Source: Anaerobaca sp035448545 (GTDB taxonomy: Bacteria > Planctomycetota > Phycisphaerae > Sedimentisphaerales > Anaerobacaceae). From it: a stretch of 64,000 nt of DNA. A model generated the notes under the pieces. It did no database searches. It worked only from the letters and a program-made list of their open reading frames with translations, and was not told the DNA's origin. Positions within the stretch are counted from its first letter, which is position 1. Every line of letters begins with the position of its first letter. The stretch is from the NCBI GenBank assembly GCA_035448545.1, contig DAOTJE010000006.1, positions 1 through 64,000 on the forward strand. Reading direction: 5' to 3'. Shown piece by piece: positions 1-8,762 of this stretch. The position numbers and the translations under genes were made by a program.

Positions 1-39
1 TGGGACGAAGACTACCTCCTGAAGGTCCTCACGGCATGA
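1..39 (+). CDS. 3' end of an upstream gene (partial)
   Basis: The first 13 codons read open and end at a TGA at 37-39, giving the tail WDEDYLLKVLTA. The rest lies outside the window. Nothing can be said of its function. The call rests only on the open frame reaching the window edge and on the lack of another gene before recJ. Confidence 0.4.
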   Translation, partial: WDEDYLLKVLTA

Positions 40-74
40 CTTTGCGATTGCCCTGATCATTCGCCCCTACCCGC

Positions 75-103
75 TTGAGGGGGGACGTCCGTTGTGGTAT
101 AAG
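75..103 (+). promoter_or_regulatory. Candidate sigma-70-type promoter for recJ
   Basis: A -35 box TTGAGG (75-80) and a -10 box TATAAG (98-103) are separated by 17 bp. The predicted start near 110 leaves a leader of about 40 nt before the recJ ATG. The call is from pattern only. Confidence 0.4.
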
Positions 104-151
104 GGGCGCGGGATATCGGTTTCAACCGTGGCTGTTTGGCGCGTGGGTTAG

Positions 152-1903
152 ATGTTGTTATCCGCAAGGACGCAGAAGAATGAATGGGTGGTCCGGCCGA
201 GCGACGAGCGGGTCGCGCCGCTGGCCCAATCGCTGAGGGTCTCGCCCCTGGTGGCGCAGGTCCTTCTGAACCGAGGGATCACCGAGGCCGGCGACGGCAG
301 CATCTTCTTGCGTCCCAAGCTCACCGAGCTGATTCGCCCGGACAAGATGCCTGGCATCGAACCGGCCGTGCGCCGAATCGCGCAGGCCATCGAGAGCAAA
401 GAGAAGATCACCCTTTACGGCGACTACGACGTTGACGGCATCACGGGCGTCTCGATCCTCTGGGAGCTGTTGACGCTCCTGGGGGCGACGGTCGATTTCT
501 ACATTCCGCATCGGATCGACGAAGGCTACGGCCTGAACATCGACGCGGTGCGCTCGCTCGCCCGGTCCGGCACCAACCTGCTGGTGACGGTCGATTGCGG
601 CATCACGGCGACCGAGGCCGCTGCCCAGGCCCGCACGCTCGGCATGGACCTGATCGTCACCGATCACCACAGCCCCGAGGCGACGCTGCCGGAGGCGGTC
701 GCCATCGTGCATCCTGTCCTGGACGCGTCGTATCCCAACCAGGACTCGGCCGGTGCGATGGTCGCTTACAAGCTCGCCTGGGCCCTGGCGGAGGAGTTCA
801 GTCGGGGGCCTCGGCTCGAACCGAAGCTGCGCGAGTTCATGCTCAACGCCACCAGTTTGGCGGCCATCGGTACCGTCGCGGACGTCGTGGACCTGCGCGG
901 TGAGAACCGCATCCTGACCAGCTACGGATTGCGGTCGCTGCCCGAGAGCAAGTTGTGCGGCCTTCGCGCGCTGATTGCTTCGGCCGGACTGACCGGACAG
1001 GGCCTGGACAGTTACGCCATCGGGTTCAGGCTCGCGCCGATGCTCAACGCCGCCGGACGCATGGGCCACGCCCGCCTGGCGGTCGAGCTGATGACCAGCA
1101 CCAACGACCTGCGGGCCATGCAGATCGCCGAGTACCTCAGGGACCAGAACACCCAACGCCAGCAGTGCGAGAAGAAGATCGTCAAAGAGGCCTGCGACAT
1201 GGTTGTCCGGAGGGGGCTGAACCACCCCGACCGGCGCAGCATCGTGCTGGCGGCCGAGGGCTGGCACACCGGCGTGCTTGGTATCGTCGCCTCGCGGATG
1301 GTCGACAAATACTATCGGCCCACGGTCATGATCAACGCCGCACCCGGCGAGAGCGGAGTCGCCCAGGGCTCGGCTCGCTCGATCCCCGGCTTCTGCCTGC
1401 TCAGCGCGATCAAGGCGTGCGCCGCCCATTTGACGACGTTCGGCGGTCATACGATGGCGGCAGGCCTGACGATCCCGCCGGACCGGATCGAAGATTTCGC
1501 CGCCGCTTTCGAGGCCTACGCCGCGGACCATCTGCATGAGGCCGACATCGTCGCCAAGCTGCATATCGATGCGCTGGCTCCGCTGCGGCAGTTCACGCGT
1601 GAGGCGGTCGAGCAACTGAACCTGCTGGGCCCGTTCGGGCAGGGCAATCCCCGGCCGGTCTTTGCAGTCAAAGGGGTGCGGCTGGCTGCCACGCCACGAC
1701 GCGTCGGCGCCAAGAGCGACCATCTCCAGTTCACCATCAGCGACAACACCGGCGCCGCCCGCTGCGTCGGATTCCGCATGGGTCACCTCGAAAAGAAGAT
1801 GCTCGAAAAGGAGTTCTTCAACGTCGCCTTCGAGGCCCAGATCAACCACTACAACGGCAACAGCAACGTCGAATTCATCGCCCTCGACGTCCAGTTCGAG
1901 TGA
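152..1903 (+). CDS. recJ: Single-stranded-DNA-specific exonuclease RecJ
   Basis: This is a 583-residue protein, close to the 577 of E. coli RecJ. RecJ degrades single-stranded DNA 5' to 3' in recombination and mismatch repair. The DHH phosphoesterase motifs are all present: GDYDVDG at about residues 90-96, VDCG at 147-150 and DHH at 171-173. The DHHA1 motif GGHTMAAG follows at about 430, and the C-terminal OB-type region (LLGPFGQGNPRPVF onward) is intact. All metal ligands look conserved, so the enzyme should be active. The ATG at 152 has only a weak ribosome binding site. The gene stands alone, with a 235-bp gap before the toxin-antitoxin pair. Confidence 0.95.
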   Translation: MLLSARTQKNEWVVRPSDERVAPLAQSLRVSPLVAQVLLNRGITEAGDGSIFLRPKLTELIRPDKMPGIEPAVRRIAQAIESKEKITLYGDYDVDGITGVSILWELLTLLGATVDFYIPHRIDEGYGLNIDAVRSLARSGTNLLVTVDCGITATEAAAQARTLGMDLIVTDHHSPEATLPEAVAIVHPVLDASYPNQDSAGAMVAYKLAWALAEEFSRGPRLEPKLREFMLNATSLAAIGTVADVVDLRGENRILTSYGLRSLPESKLCGLRALIASAGLTGQGLDSYAIGFRLAPMLNAAGRMGHARLAVELMTSTNDLRAMQIAEYLRDQNTQRQQCEKKIVKEACDMVVRRGLNHPDRRSIVLAAEGWHTGVLGIVASRMVDKYYRPTVMINAAPGESGVAQGSARSIPGFCLLSAIKACAAHLTTFGGHTMAAGLTIPPDRIEDFAAAFEAYAADHLHEADIVAKLHIDALAPLRQFTREAVEQLNLLGPFGQGNPRPVFAVKGVRLAATPRRVGAKSDHLQFTISDNTGAARCVGFRMGHLEKKMLEKEFFNVAFEAQINHYNGNSNVEFIALDVQFE

Positions 1904-2138
1904 TCCTTAACTCGGAACCAGAGCGGCAAGAACTGTCAGACGACTCTGCACTGTCTGCGCGCAGATAGGAATCACGCACTGGGCCAGTCGCAGCGCCCGA
2001 TGTGTGGCCGTGCCTGTTGCGTTTCCACTGGAGTTGGGGGATAATCGCACGGCGTCGGACCATCACGTGGCGGACGGCGCGTAAGCGGCGGGTCCGGCGG
2101 AAGCACTCGACGCCGGTAGACGACGAAGGGGTCGTGCG

Positions 2139-2438
2139 ATGTTTGATATGGAGCGGTTCAGGCCTGCCATCGCGGAGGTGTGCGAGCGTTTGAAGGTGAG
2201 CCGGTTGGATGTCTTCGGCTCCGCGACGGAAGATGTGTTCCGCGCGGACAGCGATGTGGATGTGCTTGTACGTTTCGACCGCGACGCGGGAAGGCTCTTC
2301 GAACGCTACTTCGATCTGAAAGACGGACTCGAACAGATTCTCGGACGGCAGGTGGATGTGGTTATCGAGGAGACCGTCAAGAACCCCTACTTCAGGATGA
2401 GTATCGAGCGCAGCAGAAGAAACCTCTATGCAGCTTGA
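2139..2438 (+). CDS. MntA-type minimal nucleotidyltransferase (antitoxin)
   Basis: This 99-residue protein has the minimal nucleotidyltransferase signature GS-x10-D-x-D (G27, S28, D39, D41), plus a further acidic position in the strand DVVIEE. In characterised MntA/HepT systems the MNT protein adds AMP to the HEPN toxin and so neutralises it. Its stop codon lies inside the next gene (11-bp overlap), as expected of a translationally coupled antitoxin-toxin pair. The pair is isolated between recJ and a convergent gene. Confidence 0.85.
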   Translation: MFDMERFRPAIAEVCERLKVSRLDVFGSATEDVFRADSDVDVLVRFDRDAGRLFERYFDLKDGLEQILGRQVDVVIEETVKNPYFRMSIERSRRNLYAA

Positions 2439-2766
2439 AGCGAGTAAATGTCTGTTCGATGTCGCGGACGCCTCCCGGAAGATCCAGGACTTCACGCGAG
2501 GCATGACCTACGAGAGAGACAGCGCCGATGGGATGGTGCAGGCAGCCGTAGAGCGCAAATTCGAGATCATCGGTGAAGCTCTCAGCAGACCCAAGCGTTT
2601 GGATTCCTCATTGCTTGACGCGGTCCCTGCCTGTCAGCGAATCATCGGCTTCAGAAACGTCATCAGTCATGGTTACGACATCGTCGATCCTGAACTCGTC
2701 TGGGATGCCATACGCACGCACCTTCCGGCGATACAGAAGGCCCTCGAGAACCTGTTGGTTGAATAG
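2428..2766 (+). CDS. HepT-like HEPN-domain ribonuclease toxin (DUF86)
   Basis: This 112-residue helical protein carries the HEPN RNase motif R-x4-H-x-Y as RNVISHGY (R76, H81, Y83). In the HepT family the R and H are catalytic and the Tyr is the residue modified by the MntA partner. The start ATG at 2428 overlaps the end of the nucleotidyltransferase gene. With both the catalytic pair and the target Tyr intact, the system looks functional rather than decayed. Whether its role is phage defence or plasmid-type stabilisation cannot be judged from the sequence. Confidence 0.85.
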   Translation: MQLEASKCLFDVADASRKIQDFTRGMTYERDSADGMVQAAVERKFEIIGEALSRPKRLDSSLLDAVPACQRIIGFRNVISHGYDIVDPELVWDAIRTHLPAIQKALENLLVE

Positions 2767-2809
2767 GGCAATGCAGGTCAGGTGCCACGGGTGACCCCGC
2801 GTACGACCA

Positions 2810-4285
2810 CTAATTCCCCTGTTGCACTTCGAGGCGTTCGATTTTGAATCGGCCGAGGGCGCCGGCCATGTTGAAGAAGTCGGTGGGGTCTCCGTTTCCG
2901 ACGGCCAGGGCGATGTGTCCGGGGTCGTGTCCGCCGCGACCGCTGCTCTTGAACGCCGCATCGAGACCGACCCATTTGCCCGCAATCCAGGCCTGCGTCC
3001 AAGCGTGGCCTCCGAAGCCCTCGTGGCCGGCGAAGTCCTCCACGTAGGCGATTCCGACGACCACCTGTGCGGGGATGCCCACCGCCCGGCACAGCGCGGC
3101 GGTCAGGACCGCGAACTCCGAGCAGTCTCCCTGGCGGCTGGCCGCCACTTCGGCCGCCGATGCATAGCCCACCGACAGGCTCTTGTCCTCGATGTAGTCG
3201 GCGACGAACGCCTCGATCCGCCGGGCCGCCTCGGCCGGGTCCTTTGTTTCGCCGACGGCCTTGCGTGCCAGTTCGCCGATCTCCTTGCGGTCGCTCTGAA
3301 GGTATCGCGTCGGCTTGACCGCCTCCAGCAACGCCGGGTCGCTGCCTTCGTAGGGGAACACTCCGCCTTCCGGCGCCGCCACCGGCCGGATTACGAGCTT
3401 GACCTGGCCGCCGCCGAGCCGTTCTGCCGTCTGGTTGTCCGTCGTCGGGATCGTGAACTCCTCGCTGCCGCTGGGCACCAGCCAATAGGTGATGGCAGAT
3501 GCGCTGCGCGGGTTGCCCAGCGGCGTCGGGCTCGCGACAAACATCGTGCTGATCAGCTCCAGCACGTCGTTCTCGCCCAGCGCGAACTCCTTGGGAGAGG
3601 CGATCATGTCCACGTTCATGCCCGCGATGGACATGGTGTTCTTCAGGGCCTGCATGTCGTCGTCGACGTAGCTGGTGCTGGTGATCGGGCCGGAGCCGGG
3701 CATGGCCAGCGTGCTGGTGACCTCGGTGAGCTTGACGATCCGGCCGAGCAGGTCTACCTCTTGTTTGGAGCCGATCGACACGACCGCATCGAGGGCCTGT
3801 GTGACGGAAGGATTGAAGATCTTCACCCGGTACTCGGAACCGGGCGTAAGGCCCTTCTCCAGGGTTACCAGACGCAGACCCTCGGACATGACCGCGCCCT
3901 CGGGCCAGGCCATGGTGGTCTTCTGCTCGGCCCCCATGGAGGTGCTGACCAGCTCGACGACGCCATCGCGGCCGACGGTGCCGGTGACCTTGATCACCGT
4001 CATGGTGCCGAGAAGCTGGATCGATTCGAAGCTCAGCGGCTTACCCGTCGTCGTTTCCACACTGACGTCGGTCATGCGGACCGTCAGCGGGATGCCGAGC
4101 CGGCTGATCGTGATGCTCACGTCCTCGCTCGTTGTGACCTTGTCGCCCTCGACGGAGCGCGTGTGCGCCGCGTGGCCCACCTTCTTGCCCTGCATGAAGA
4201 CTGCGAAGTACTCCGTCTCTTCCGCCGCCCACGAGGGCCGGCACCATGCCGCAAGCAGCAGAACGATCGCTAGCGTCTTCTTCAT
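2810..4285 (-). CDS. Secreted transglutaminase-like protein
   Basis: This 491-residue protein begins with a signal peptide (MKKTLAIVLLLAAW, likely cut after PSWA). Residues about 20-330 are beta-rich and unassigned. The C-terminal transglutaminase-like fold has a complete Cys-His-Asp triad: C388 in GDCSEF, H427 in GGHAWTQAW and D442 in GLDAAF. Such proteins act outside the cytoplasmic membrane, usually as proteases or amide-processing enzymes. The substrate is unknown. A good ribosome binding site (GGAGG) precedes the ATG. The gene is divergent from murE and shares its 286-bp upstream region. Confidence 0.85.
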   Translation of the reverse strand: MKKTLAIVLLLAAWCRPSWAAEETEYFAVFMQGKKVGHAAHTRSVEGDKVTTSEDVSITISRLGIPLTVRMTDVSVETTTGKPLSFESIQLLGTMTVIKVTGTVGRDGVVELVSTSMGAEQKTTMAWPEGAVMSEGLRLVTLEKGLTPGSEYRVKIFNPSVTQALDAVVSIGSKQEVDLLGRIVKLTEVTSTLAMPGSGPITSTSYVDDDMQALKNTMSIAGMNVDMIASPKEFALGENDVLELISTMFVASPTPLGNPRSASAITYWLVPSGSEEFTIPTTDNQTAERLGGGQVKLVIRPVAAPEGGVFPYEGSDPALLEAVKPTRYLQSDRKEIGELARKAVGETKDPAEAARRIEAFVADYIEDKSLSVGYASAAEVAASRQGDCSEFAVLTAALCRAVGIPAQVVVGIAYVEDFAGHEGFGGHAWTQAWIAGKWVGLDAAFKSSGRGGHDPGHIALAVGNGDPTDFFNMAGALGRFKIERLEVQQGN

Positions 4286-4345
4286 GGTGTTCCTGTTCCT
4301 CCCGAGACATTGTTGACGAGGCTTGAGCTTGTCCTTCGATTACCT

Positions 4346-4374
4346 ATTCTATACCGGTCACGCCATGTTTGCAG
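4346..4374 (-). promoter_or_regulatory. Candidate promoter for the transglutaminase-like gene
   Basis: On the minus strand CTGCAA (4374-4369) and TAGAAT (4351-4346) are 17 bp apart. The -10 matches the consensus at 5 of 6 positions and the -35 is weak. It lies about 60 bp upstream of the ATG. Confidence 0.3.
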
Positions 4375-4485
4375 CGCCCCGCTGATTGTACGGGCAGACC
4401 CGTTGTTTTTCATCCCCAATCGCGTCGGATGCCGATAGGTATAGCCGGTGAAGGTTTGCGCTTTTCGAGCAGCGGCTGCGTGCCG

Positions 4486-4514
4486 TTGCACCTTCGAGGT
4501 GTTCAACGTAAAAT
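4486..4514 (+). promoter_or_regulatory. Candidate promoter for murE-murF
   Basis: TTGCAC (4486-4491) and TAAAAT (4509-4514) are 17 bp apart. The -10 is strong and the -35 is weak. The predicted start near 4521 gives a 5' leader of about 50 nt before murE. Confidence 0.4.
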
Positions 4515-4571
4515 GGCTTATTCACAGCAGTTAGGTTCGTCTGCGCCGTTGCAGACAGGGAACATACGAGC

Positions 4572-6047
4572 ATGACATTTGACGAATTGCTGGCCGTGGT
4601 CTCCGGCGATGTCCCGCCCGGTGTTCGCACCGACTCACGTCTGGTGCGGCCCGGCGACGTGTTCGTCGCCATCGCAGGCAGCACGGCGGATGGCCATAAG
4701 TTCATCGACCAGGCCGTCGCCAATGGCGCCGGGTACATCGTCTGCGAGAAGCCCAACCACTCATCGTCGTCGGCCACGACCGTGGTGGTGGAGAACTCCG
4801 CCCGGGCGGCCGGGCTGCTGGCCCAGGCGAGCCATGGGCGGCCGGCCTCGAAGCTGACGAATCTGGCAGTGACCGGGACCAACGGCAAGACCACCGTCGC
4901 GTTTCTCGTGCACGCGTGCATCACCCACGCCGGCAAACGGTGCGGCCTGATGGGCACCGTTATCTACGACACCGGCTCGGGCGTCACGCCCGCCTCGCTG
5001 ACGACGCCGGACACGCTGACCATCGCCCGGATGCAGCAGAGCATGGTCGAAGCGGGCGCCGAATATATGGTGATCGAGGCCAGCAGCCACGCCCTGGATC
5101 AGGACCGCCTGGCAGGCATCGAGTTCAGAGCCGCCGCGTTCACCAACCTCACGGGTGACCACCTCGATTATCACAAGACCAAAGACAACTACCTGGCCGC
5201 CAAGATCCGCCTGTTCTCCGCGCTTGCCCCGGACGCGACTGCCGTGCTGAACAAGCAGGCACCGGAAGCGCAGGCCATCGCCGGGCAGACCCGAGCCCGC
5301 GTGTGGTGGTTCGCCGTCGATGAGCCGGCCGATATCACCGCGCACGTCGAGTCGATGACGGTCGACGGCGCGCGATTCACGCTCGAACACGGAGGGCGGA
5401 AGGCTCGCGTGGTCACGCCGCTGCTGGGTGCCTATAATGTCGCCAATCATCTGGCTGCCGCGGGCCTCTGCCTGGCCGCGGGGTTTGATCTGGACACCGT
5501 TGCGGCGGGACTGTCCTCGTTGAAGACCATTCCTGGTCGCCTGGAAAAGGTCGGCGGCGAGGAGTTCTCCGTCCTGGTCGATTTCGCGCACACCGACGAC
5601 GCCCTGCACAACGTTCTGACGACGCTCCAGGCCCTCTGCAAGGGCCGGCTCATCGTCGTTTTCGGCTGCGGCGGCGACCGCGACAAGACCAAACGCCCTC
5701 GCATGGCGAAGGTGGCCCAACATCTGGCCGACGTCGCGATCGTCACCAGCGATAACCCGCGTACCGAAGACCCGAATGCGATCCTCGCCGACATCCTCGC
5801 CGGCTTCGAGCCGGGACCGCCAACTTTCGCCAACTCCGTGCGAGATACGAGACACGAGATACGAGATACGATTCTCGTCGAGCCCGACCGCAAGAAGGCG
5901 ATCCAACTGGCCATCGACCAGGCTCGGCCGGGTGACATCGTCCTGATTGCCGGCAAAGGACACGAAACGTACCAGATCATCGGTACCGAGAAGATCCACT
6001 TCAGCGACCAGGAGGTTGCTCGAGAGTGCCTCAAAGGACGCCGATGA
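4572..6047 (+). CDS. murE: UDP-MurNAc-L-Ala-D-Glu:meso-DAP ligase MurE
   Basis: This 491-residue Mur ligase adds the third amino acid of the peptidoglycan stem peptide. The ATP-binding loop TGTNGKTT is at residues 101-108, the lysine that is carbamylated in this family lies in DHLDYHKTKDN, and the C-terminal GKGHETYQ motif is present. DNPR at 394-397 is the signature for meso-diaminopimelate as substrate, so the wall is predicted to be DAP-type. An extra stretch at about residues 424-435 (RDTRHEIRDTI) is encoded by a dispersed DNA repeat and is absent from E. coli MurE. The stop overlaps the murF start by 4 bp. Confidence 0.95.
   Translation: MTFDELLAVVSGDVPPGVRTDSRLVRPGDVFVAIAGSTADGHKFIDQAVANGAGYIVCEKPNHSSSSATTVVVENSARAAGLLAQASHGRPASKLTNLAVTGTNGKTTVAFLVHACITHAGKRCGLMGTVIYDTGSGVTPASLTTPDTLTIARMQQSMVEAGAEYMVIEASSHALDQDRLAGIEFRAAAFTNLTGDHLDYHKTKDNYLAAKIRLFSALAPDATAVLNKQAPEAQAIAGQTRARVWWFAVDEPADITAHVESMTVDGARFTLEHGGRKARVVTPLLGAYNVANHLAAAGLCLAAGFDLDTVAAGLSSLKTIPGRLEKVGGEEFSVLVDFAHTDDALHNVLTTLQALCKGRLIVVFGCGGDRDKTKRPRMAKVAQHLADVAIVTSDNPRTEDPNAILADILAGFEPGPPTFANSVRDTRHEIRDTILVEPDRKKAIQLAIDQARPGDIVLIAGKGHETYQIIGTEKIHFSDQEVARECLKGRR
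5841..5877 (+). repeat. Dispersed repeat of GATACGA units, in frame inside murE
   Basis: Tandem copies of CGAGATACGAG and CACGAGATACGAG lie in the coding sequence between the DNPR motif and the C-terminus of MurE. A near-identical copy (2 differences in 30 bp) lies in inverted orientation at 52534-52563 in non-coding DNA. The length is not disruptive, since the frame stays open. Confidence 0.8.
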
Positions 6048-7423
6048 AACAGCTTTCCATCGAGATCGTGGGCCGCATCCTGAACGCGCAGATCGCGCCG
6101 GGCGATTGGCCCCGGCTATCCATCACCGGAATCAGTACGGACTCGCGGACGACGAAGGCCGGCGACTGTTTCTTCGCCTTGCCCGGCGAGCGGTTCGATG
6201 GGCATGACCATGTGGCCGCAGCGTTCGCGAGGGGTGCGGCCTGCGCCGTGGTCAGCCGCGACGTCGAGGCCCCCGGGCCTATGCTCAAGGTCGCGGACAC
6301 GATCGTCGCCTTGGGCGACCTGGCGCGCGCATACCGCAGGATGCATGCCTTCAAGGTGGTCGCCATCACCGGTTCGGTCGGCAAGACCACCACCCGACAG
6401 ATCGTTCACCATGTTCTGAGCCGACATTTCCGGACGCACCAGGCACAGAAGAACTTCAACAACACCATCGGCCTGCCCTTGACGCTACTGGACGCCCAGC
6501 CCGACGACGAGGTGATCGTTGCGGAACTGGGCGCCAACCAACCGGGCGAGATCGCATACCTGACGCGGATCGCGCAGCCGAACGTGGCGGTGGTGACGAA
6601 CGTCCACCCGGCCCACCTGGCCGGCTTTGGGAGCCTCGAAACCATCGTCCGAGAGAAGACCGCGATTGCGCAGGGCCTGGCCGATGACGGCGCCTTCATC
6701 GTCAACGGCGACATTGAGATTCTGACGACGGCCTGCCGCAATCTCGGCAGGCCCTTCCGCACGTTCGGGAGGTTGCCCGGCGCAGATTACCGCGCCGAGC
6801 GGATCGCGTATCACGGTTTGACCAGCCGCTTCGTCATCGACGGCGCGCCGGTCGAGCTGCCGCTGGCCGGACCGGGCAACGTGGAGAATGCGCTGGCCGC
6901 CTGGGCGGTGTGCAGGCAGTTCGGTCTGACCGCGGACGACTTCGCTCGTGCGGTGCGGACGCTTTCCGGCGTGGCGATGCGAGCGGAACCGTTGCAGCTC
7001 GGCACGTTGACCGTGCTGAACGACTGCTACAACGCCAGTCCGGCCTCCATGAAGAACGCCCTGGCGATTCTCGCCGGTCTGCGTGCCGAGGCGACTACGA
7101 AGCGTCGCACGGTCTTCATCTGCGGACACATGGCCGAACTCGGAGAGCAGAGCAAAGCGCTGCACGCCGAACTCGGGCGCGAGGTGGCCCGTGCGGGTGT
7201 GGACCTGCTCGTTGCCATCGGGGAGCCGACGAGGGCCACTGCCGAAGCCGCCCGCGAAGCCGCGACGTACGATCTGCGGACAGTTTGTTTTGACGACACC
7301 GCCTCTCTCTGTGATAATCTGGAGAGGATCATAACGGAATACGACATAATTCTGGTCAAGGGCTCACGTGCGGCCCGGCTGGAGACCGTGGTCCAGGAAT
7401 TGATAAGGGGATATCAAAGGTGA
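6044..7423 (+). CDS. murF: UDP-MurNAc-tripeptide:D-Ala-D-Ala ligase MurF
   Basis: This 459-residue Mur ligase completes the cytoplasmic pentapeptide by adding D-Ala-D-Ala. The ATP loop TGSVGKTT is at residues 109-116, followed by the family signature KNFNNTIGLPLTLL. The ATG at 6044 is chosen over an in-frame GTG at 6026 because it gives the ATGA overlap with the murE stop and has AAAGGACG just upstream. Length and motifs are normal. It is translationally coupled to murE. Confidence 0.95.
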   Translation: MKQLSIEIVGRILNAQIAPGDWPRLSITGISTDSRTTKAGDCFFALPGERFDGHDHVAAAFARGAACAVVSRDVEAPGPMLKVADTIVALGDLARAYRRMHAFKVVAITGSVGKTTTRQIVHHVLSRHFRTHQAQKNFNNTIGLPLTLLDAQPDDEVIVAELGANQPGEIAYLTRIAQPNVAVVTNVHPAHLAGFGSLETIVREKTAIAQGLADDGAFIVNGDIEILTTACRNLGRPFRTFGRLPGADYRAERIAYHGLTSRFVIDGAPVELPLAGPGNVENALAAWAVCRQFGLTADDFARAVRTLSGVAMRAEPLQLGTLTVLNDCYNASPASMKNALAILAGLRAEATTKRRTVFICGHMAELGEQSKALHAELGREVARAGVDLLVAIGEPTRATAEAAREAATYDLRTVCFDDTASLCDNLERIITEYDIILVKGSRAARLETVVQELIRGYQR

Positions 7424-7511
7424 AATATCAAACGGCATGACAGCCAAGTCGGTGCATGGCCGTTTTGAGTCTCGCCGTCTTGCCTTTTGATTTTTGATCT
7501 TTGCATTCTAA

Positions 7512-8651
7512 ATGATTTACCATCTGCTTCGTCATTTCAGCGACTTCCTGACCGAGACGCTGCATTTCTATGCGTACCAGTACGTCATGTTCCGCGCCGT
7601 CATGGCGACCTTGACGAGCCTGGCGATCGCGCTGGTGATCGGCCCGCGGATCATCCGCTGGCTGATGCGCAAGAAGATCGGCGACCGCCCGGAGTTCCAC
7701 CACGCCGCACTCAACGAGCTGACGAAGGAGAAGGCCAACACGCCCACAATGGGCGGGTTGATTATCCTCTTCTCGACCGCCGTGACTACGCTGCTGTGGG
7801 CCAAGCTCAACAACCCGTTCGTCCAGAAGGCCCTGTTCGTGCTGCTGTGGTTCGGCGCGCTGGGGGGCATCGACGACTGGCTCAAGCTCACCGCCGCCGC
7901 CCGCCAGCGCGGCCGCGACGGCCTTCACGCCTGGGAGAAGCTGATCTTCCAGATCGCCGGCGCGGTGCTGATCGCGTCGTTCCTGTACTTCGATTTCGCC
8001 AACATCCCCGACGCCAAGCTGCTGTGGGTGCCGTTCTACAAGAAGGGCCTCGTGCTGGCCAACTGGACGTTCATCTTTATCGCCATCTTCTACATCTCGG
8101 CCACGAGCAACGCGGTGAATCTCGCCGACGGCATGGACGGGCTAGCCTCCGGCTGCGTCGCAATCATGAGTCTCGTGCTAGCCTTCCTTTGCTACGTCGC
8201 GTCCGAGACGATGTCGCGCATGACGCCTATGACGTGGGCCAGCTACCTGCTGCTGCCGCACATCCCGCAGGCGGGCGAGCTGAGCATCTTCTTCGCGGCG
8301 GTATTGGGCGCGGTGCTGGGGTTCCTGTGGTTCAACTGCTATCCGGCCCAGACCTTCATGGGCGACGTCGGCTCGCTGCCTCTGGGTGCGGCGATGGGCT
8401 ACGGCGCTCTTGTGACGCGCAATGAGGTGCTACTGCTGGTCATCGGAGGCGTGTTCGTCATCGAGCTGATGAGCGTCGTGCTCCAGGTGGGCTACTTCAA
8501 GTACACCCACGGCAAGCGCCTCTTCCGCTGCGCGCCGCTGCACCACCACTTCCACTTGGCCGGCTGGAGCGAGCCGCAGGTGGTCGTCCGCTTCTGGCTT
8601 CTGGCCGCTGCCTTCGCCGCCCTCGCCCTGGCCACCCTCAAACTCCGCTAA
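7512..8651 (+). CDS. mraY: Phospho-MurNAc-pentapeptide translocase MraY
   Basis: This 379-residue polytopic membrane enzyme transfers phospho-MurNAc-pentapeptide to undecaprenyl phosphate, making lipid I. Family motifs seen are KANTPTMGG, NLADGMDGLASG (Asp-rich catalytic loop), FMGDVGSLPLGA and HHHFHLAGW. About ten membrane segments are expected and consistent with the hydrophobic pattern. It follows murF after 88 bp and is probably cotranscribed. No murD, ftsW, murG or murC follows, so the dcw cluster is cut short here and a convergent dockerin gene comes next. Confidence 0.95.
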   Translation: MIYHLLRHFSDFLTETLHFYAYQYVMFRAVMATLTSLAIALVIGPRIIRWLMRKKIGDRPEFHHAALNELTKEKANTPTMGGLIILFSTAVTTLLWAKLNNPFVQKALFVLLWFGALGGIDDWLKLTAAARQRGRDGLHAWEKLIFQIAGAVLIASFLYFDFANIPDAKLLWVPFYKKGLVLANWTFIFIAIFYISATSNAVNLADGMDGLASGCVAIMSLVLAFLCYVASETMSRMTPMTWASYLLLPHIPQAGELSIFFAAVLGAVLGFLWFNCYPAQTFMGDVGSLPLGAAMGYGALVTRNEVLLLVIGGVFVIELMSVVLQVGYFKYTHGKRLFRCAPLHHHFHLAGWSEPQVVVRFWLLAAAFAALALATLKLR

Positions 8652-8675
8652 CCCGTTCGTCGTGTGCCGTTCGTC

Positions 8676-8753
8676 GTGTGCTCGTAAGAACCTGCCCTGA
8701 GCTTGCCGAAGGGGCATACATGGTAACGCCAATCCGCCCAAGGCGGATCACTA
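8676..8753 (+). repeat. Dispersed repeat (GTGTGCTCGTAAG family), with a nested second repeat
   Basis: The element starts GTGTGCTCGTAAG, contains GGGGCATACATGGTAACGCC and ends CACTAC after an inverted CCGCCC/GGCGG pair. A related copy is at 10701-10746 and partial copies are at 49162 and 59676. Embedded here is CCCTGAGCTTGCCGAAGGGG, which looks like an insertion relative to the 10701 copy. It lies between the convergent genes mraY and the beta-helix/dockerin gene. Confidence 0.7.
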
Positions 8754-8762
8754 CAAACGCTT

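Noticed and set aside
4388..4410. Intrinsic terminator on the plus strand
   Set aside because: A 5-bp stem ACGGG/CCCGT is followed by TGTTTTT, but the stem is short and no plus-strand gene ends there.
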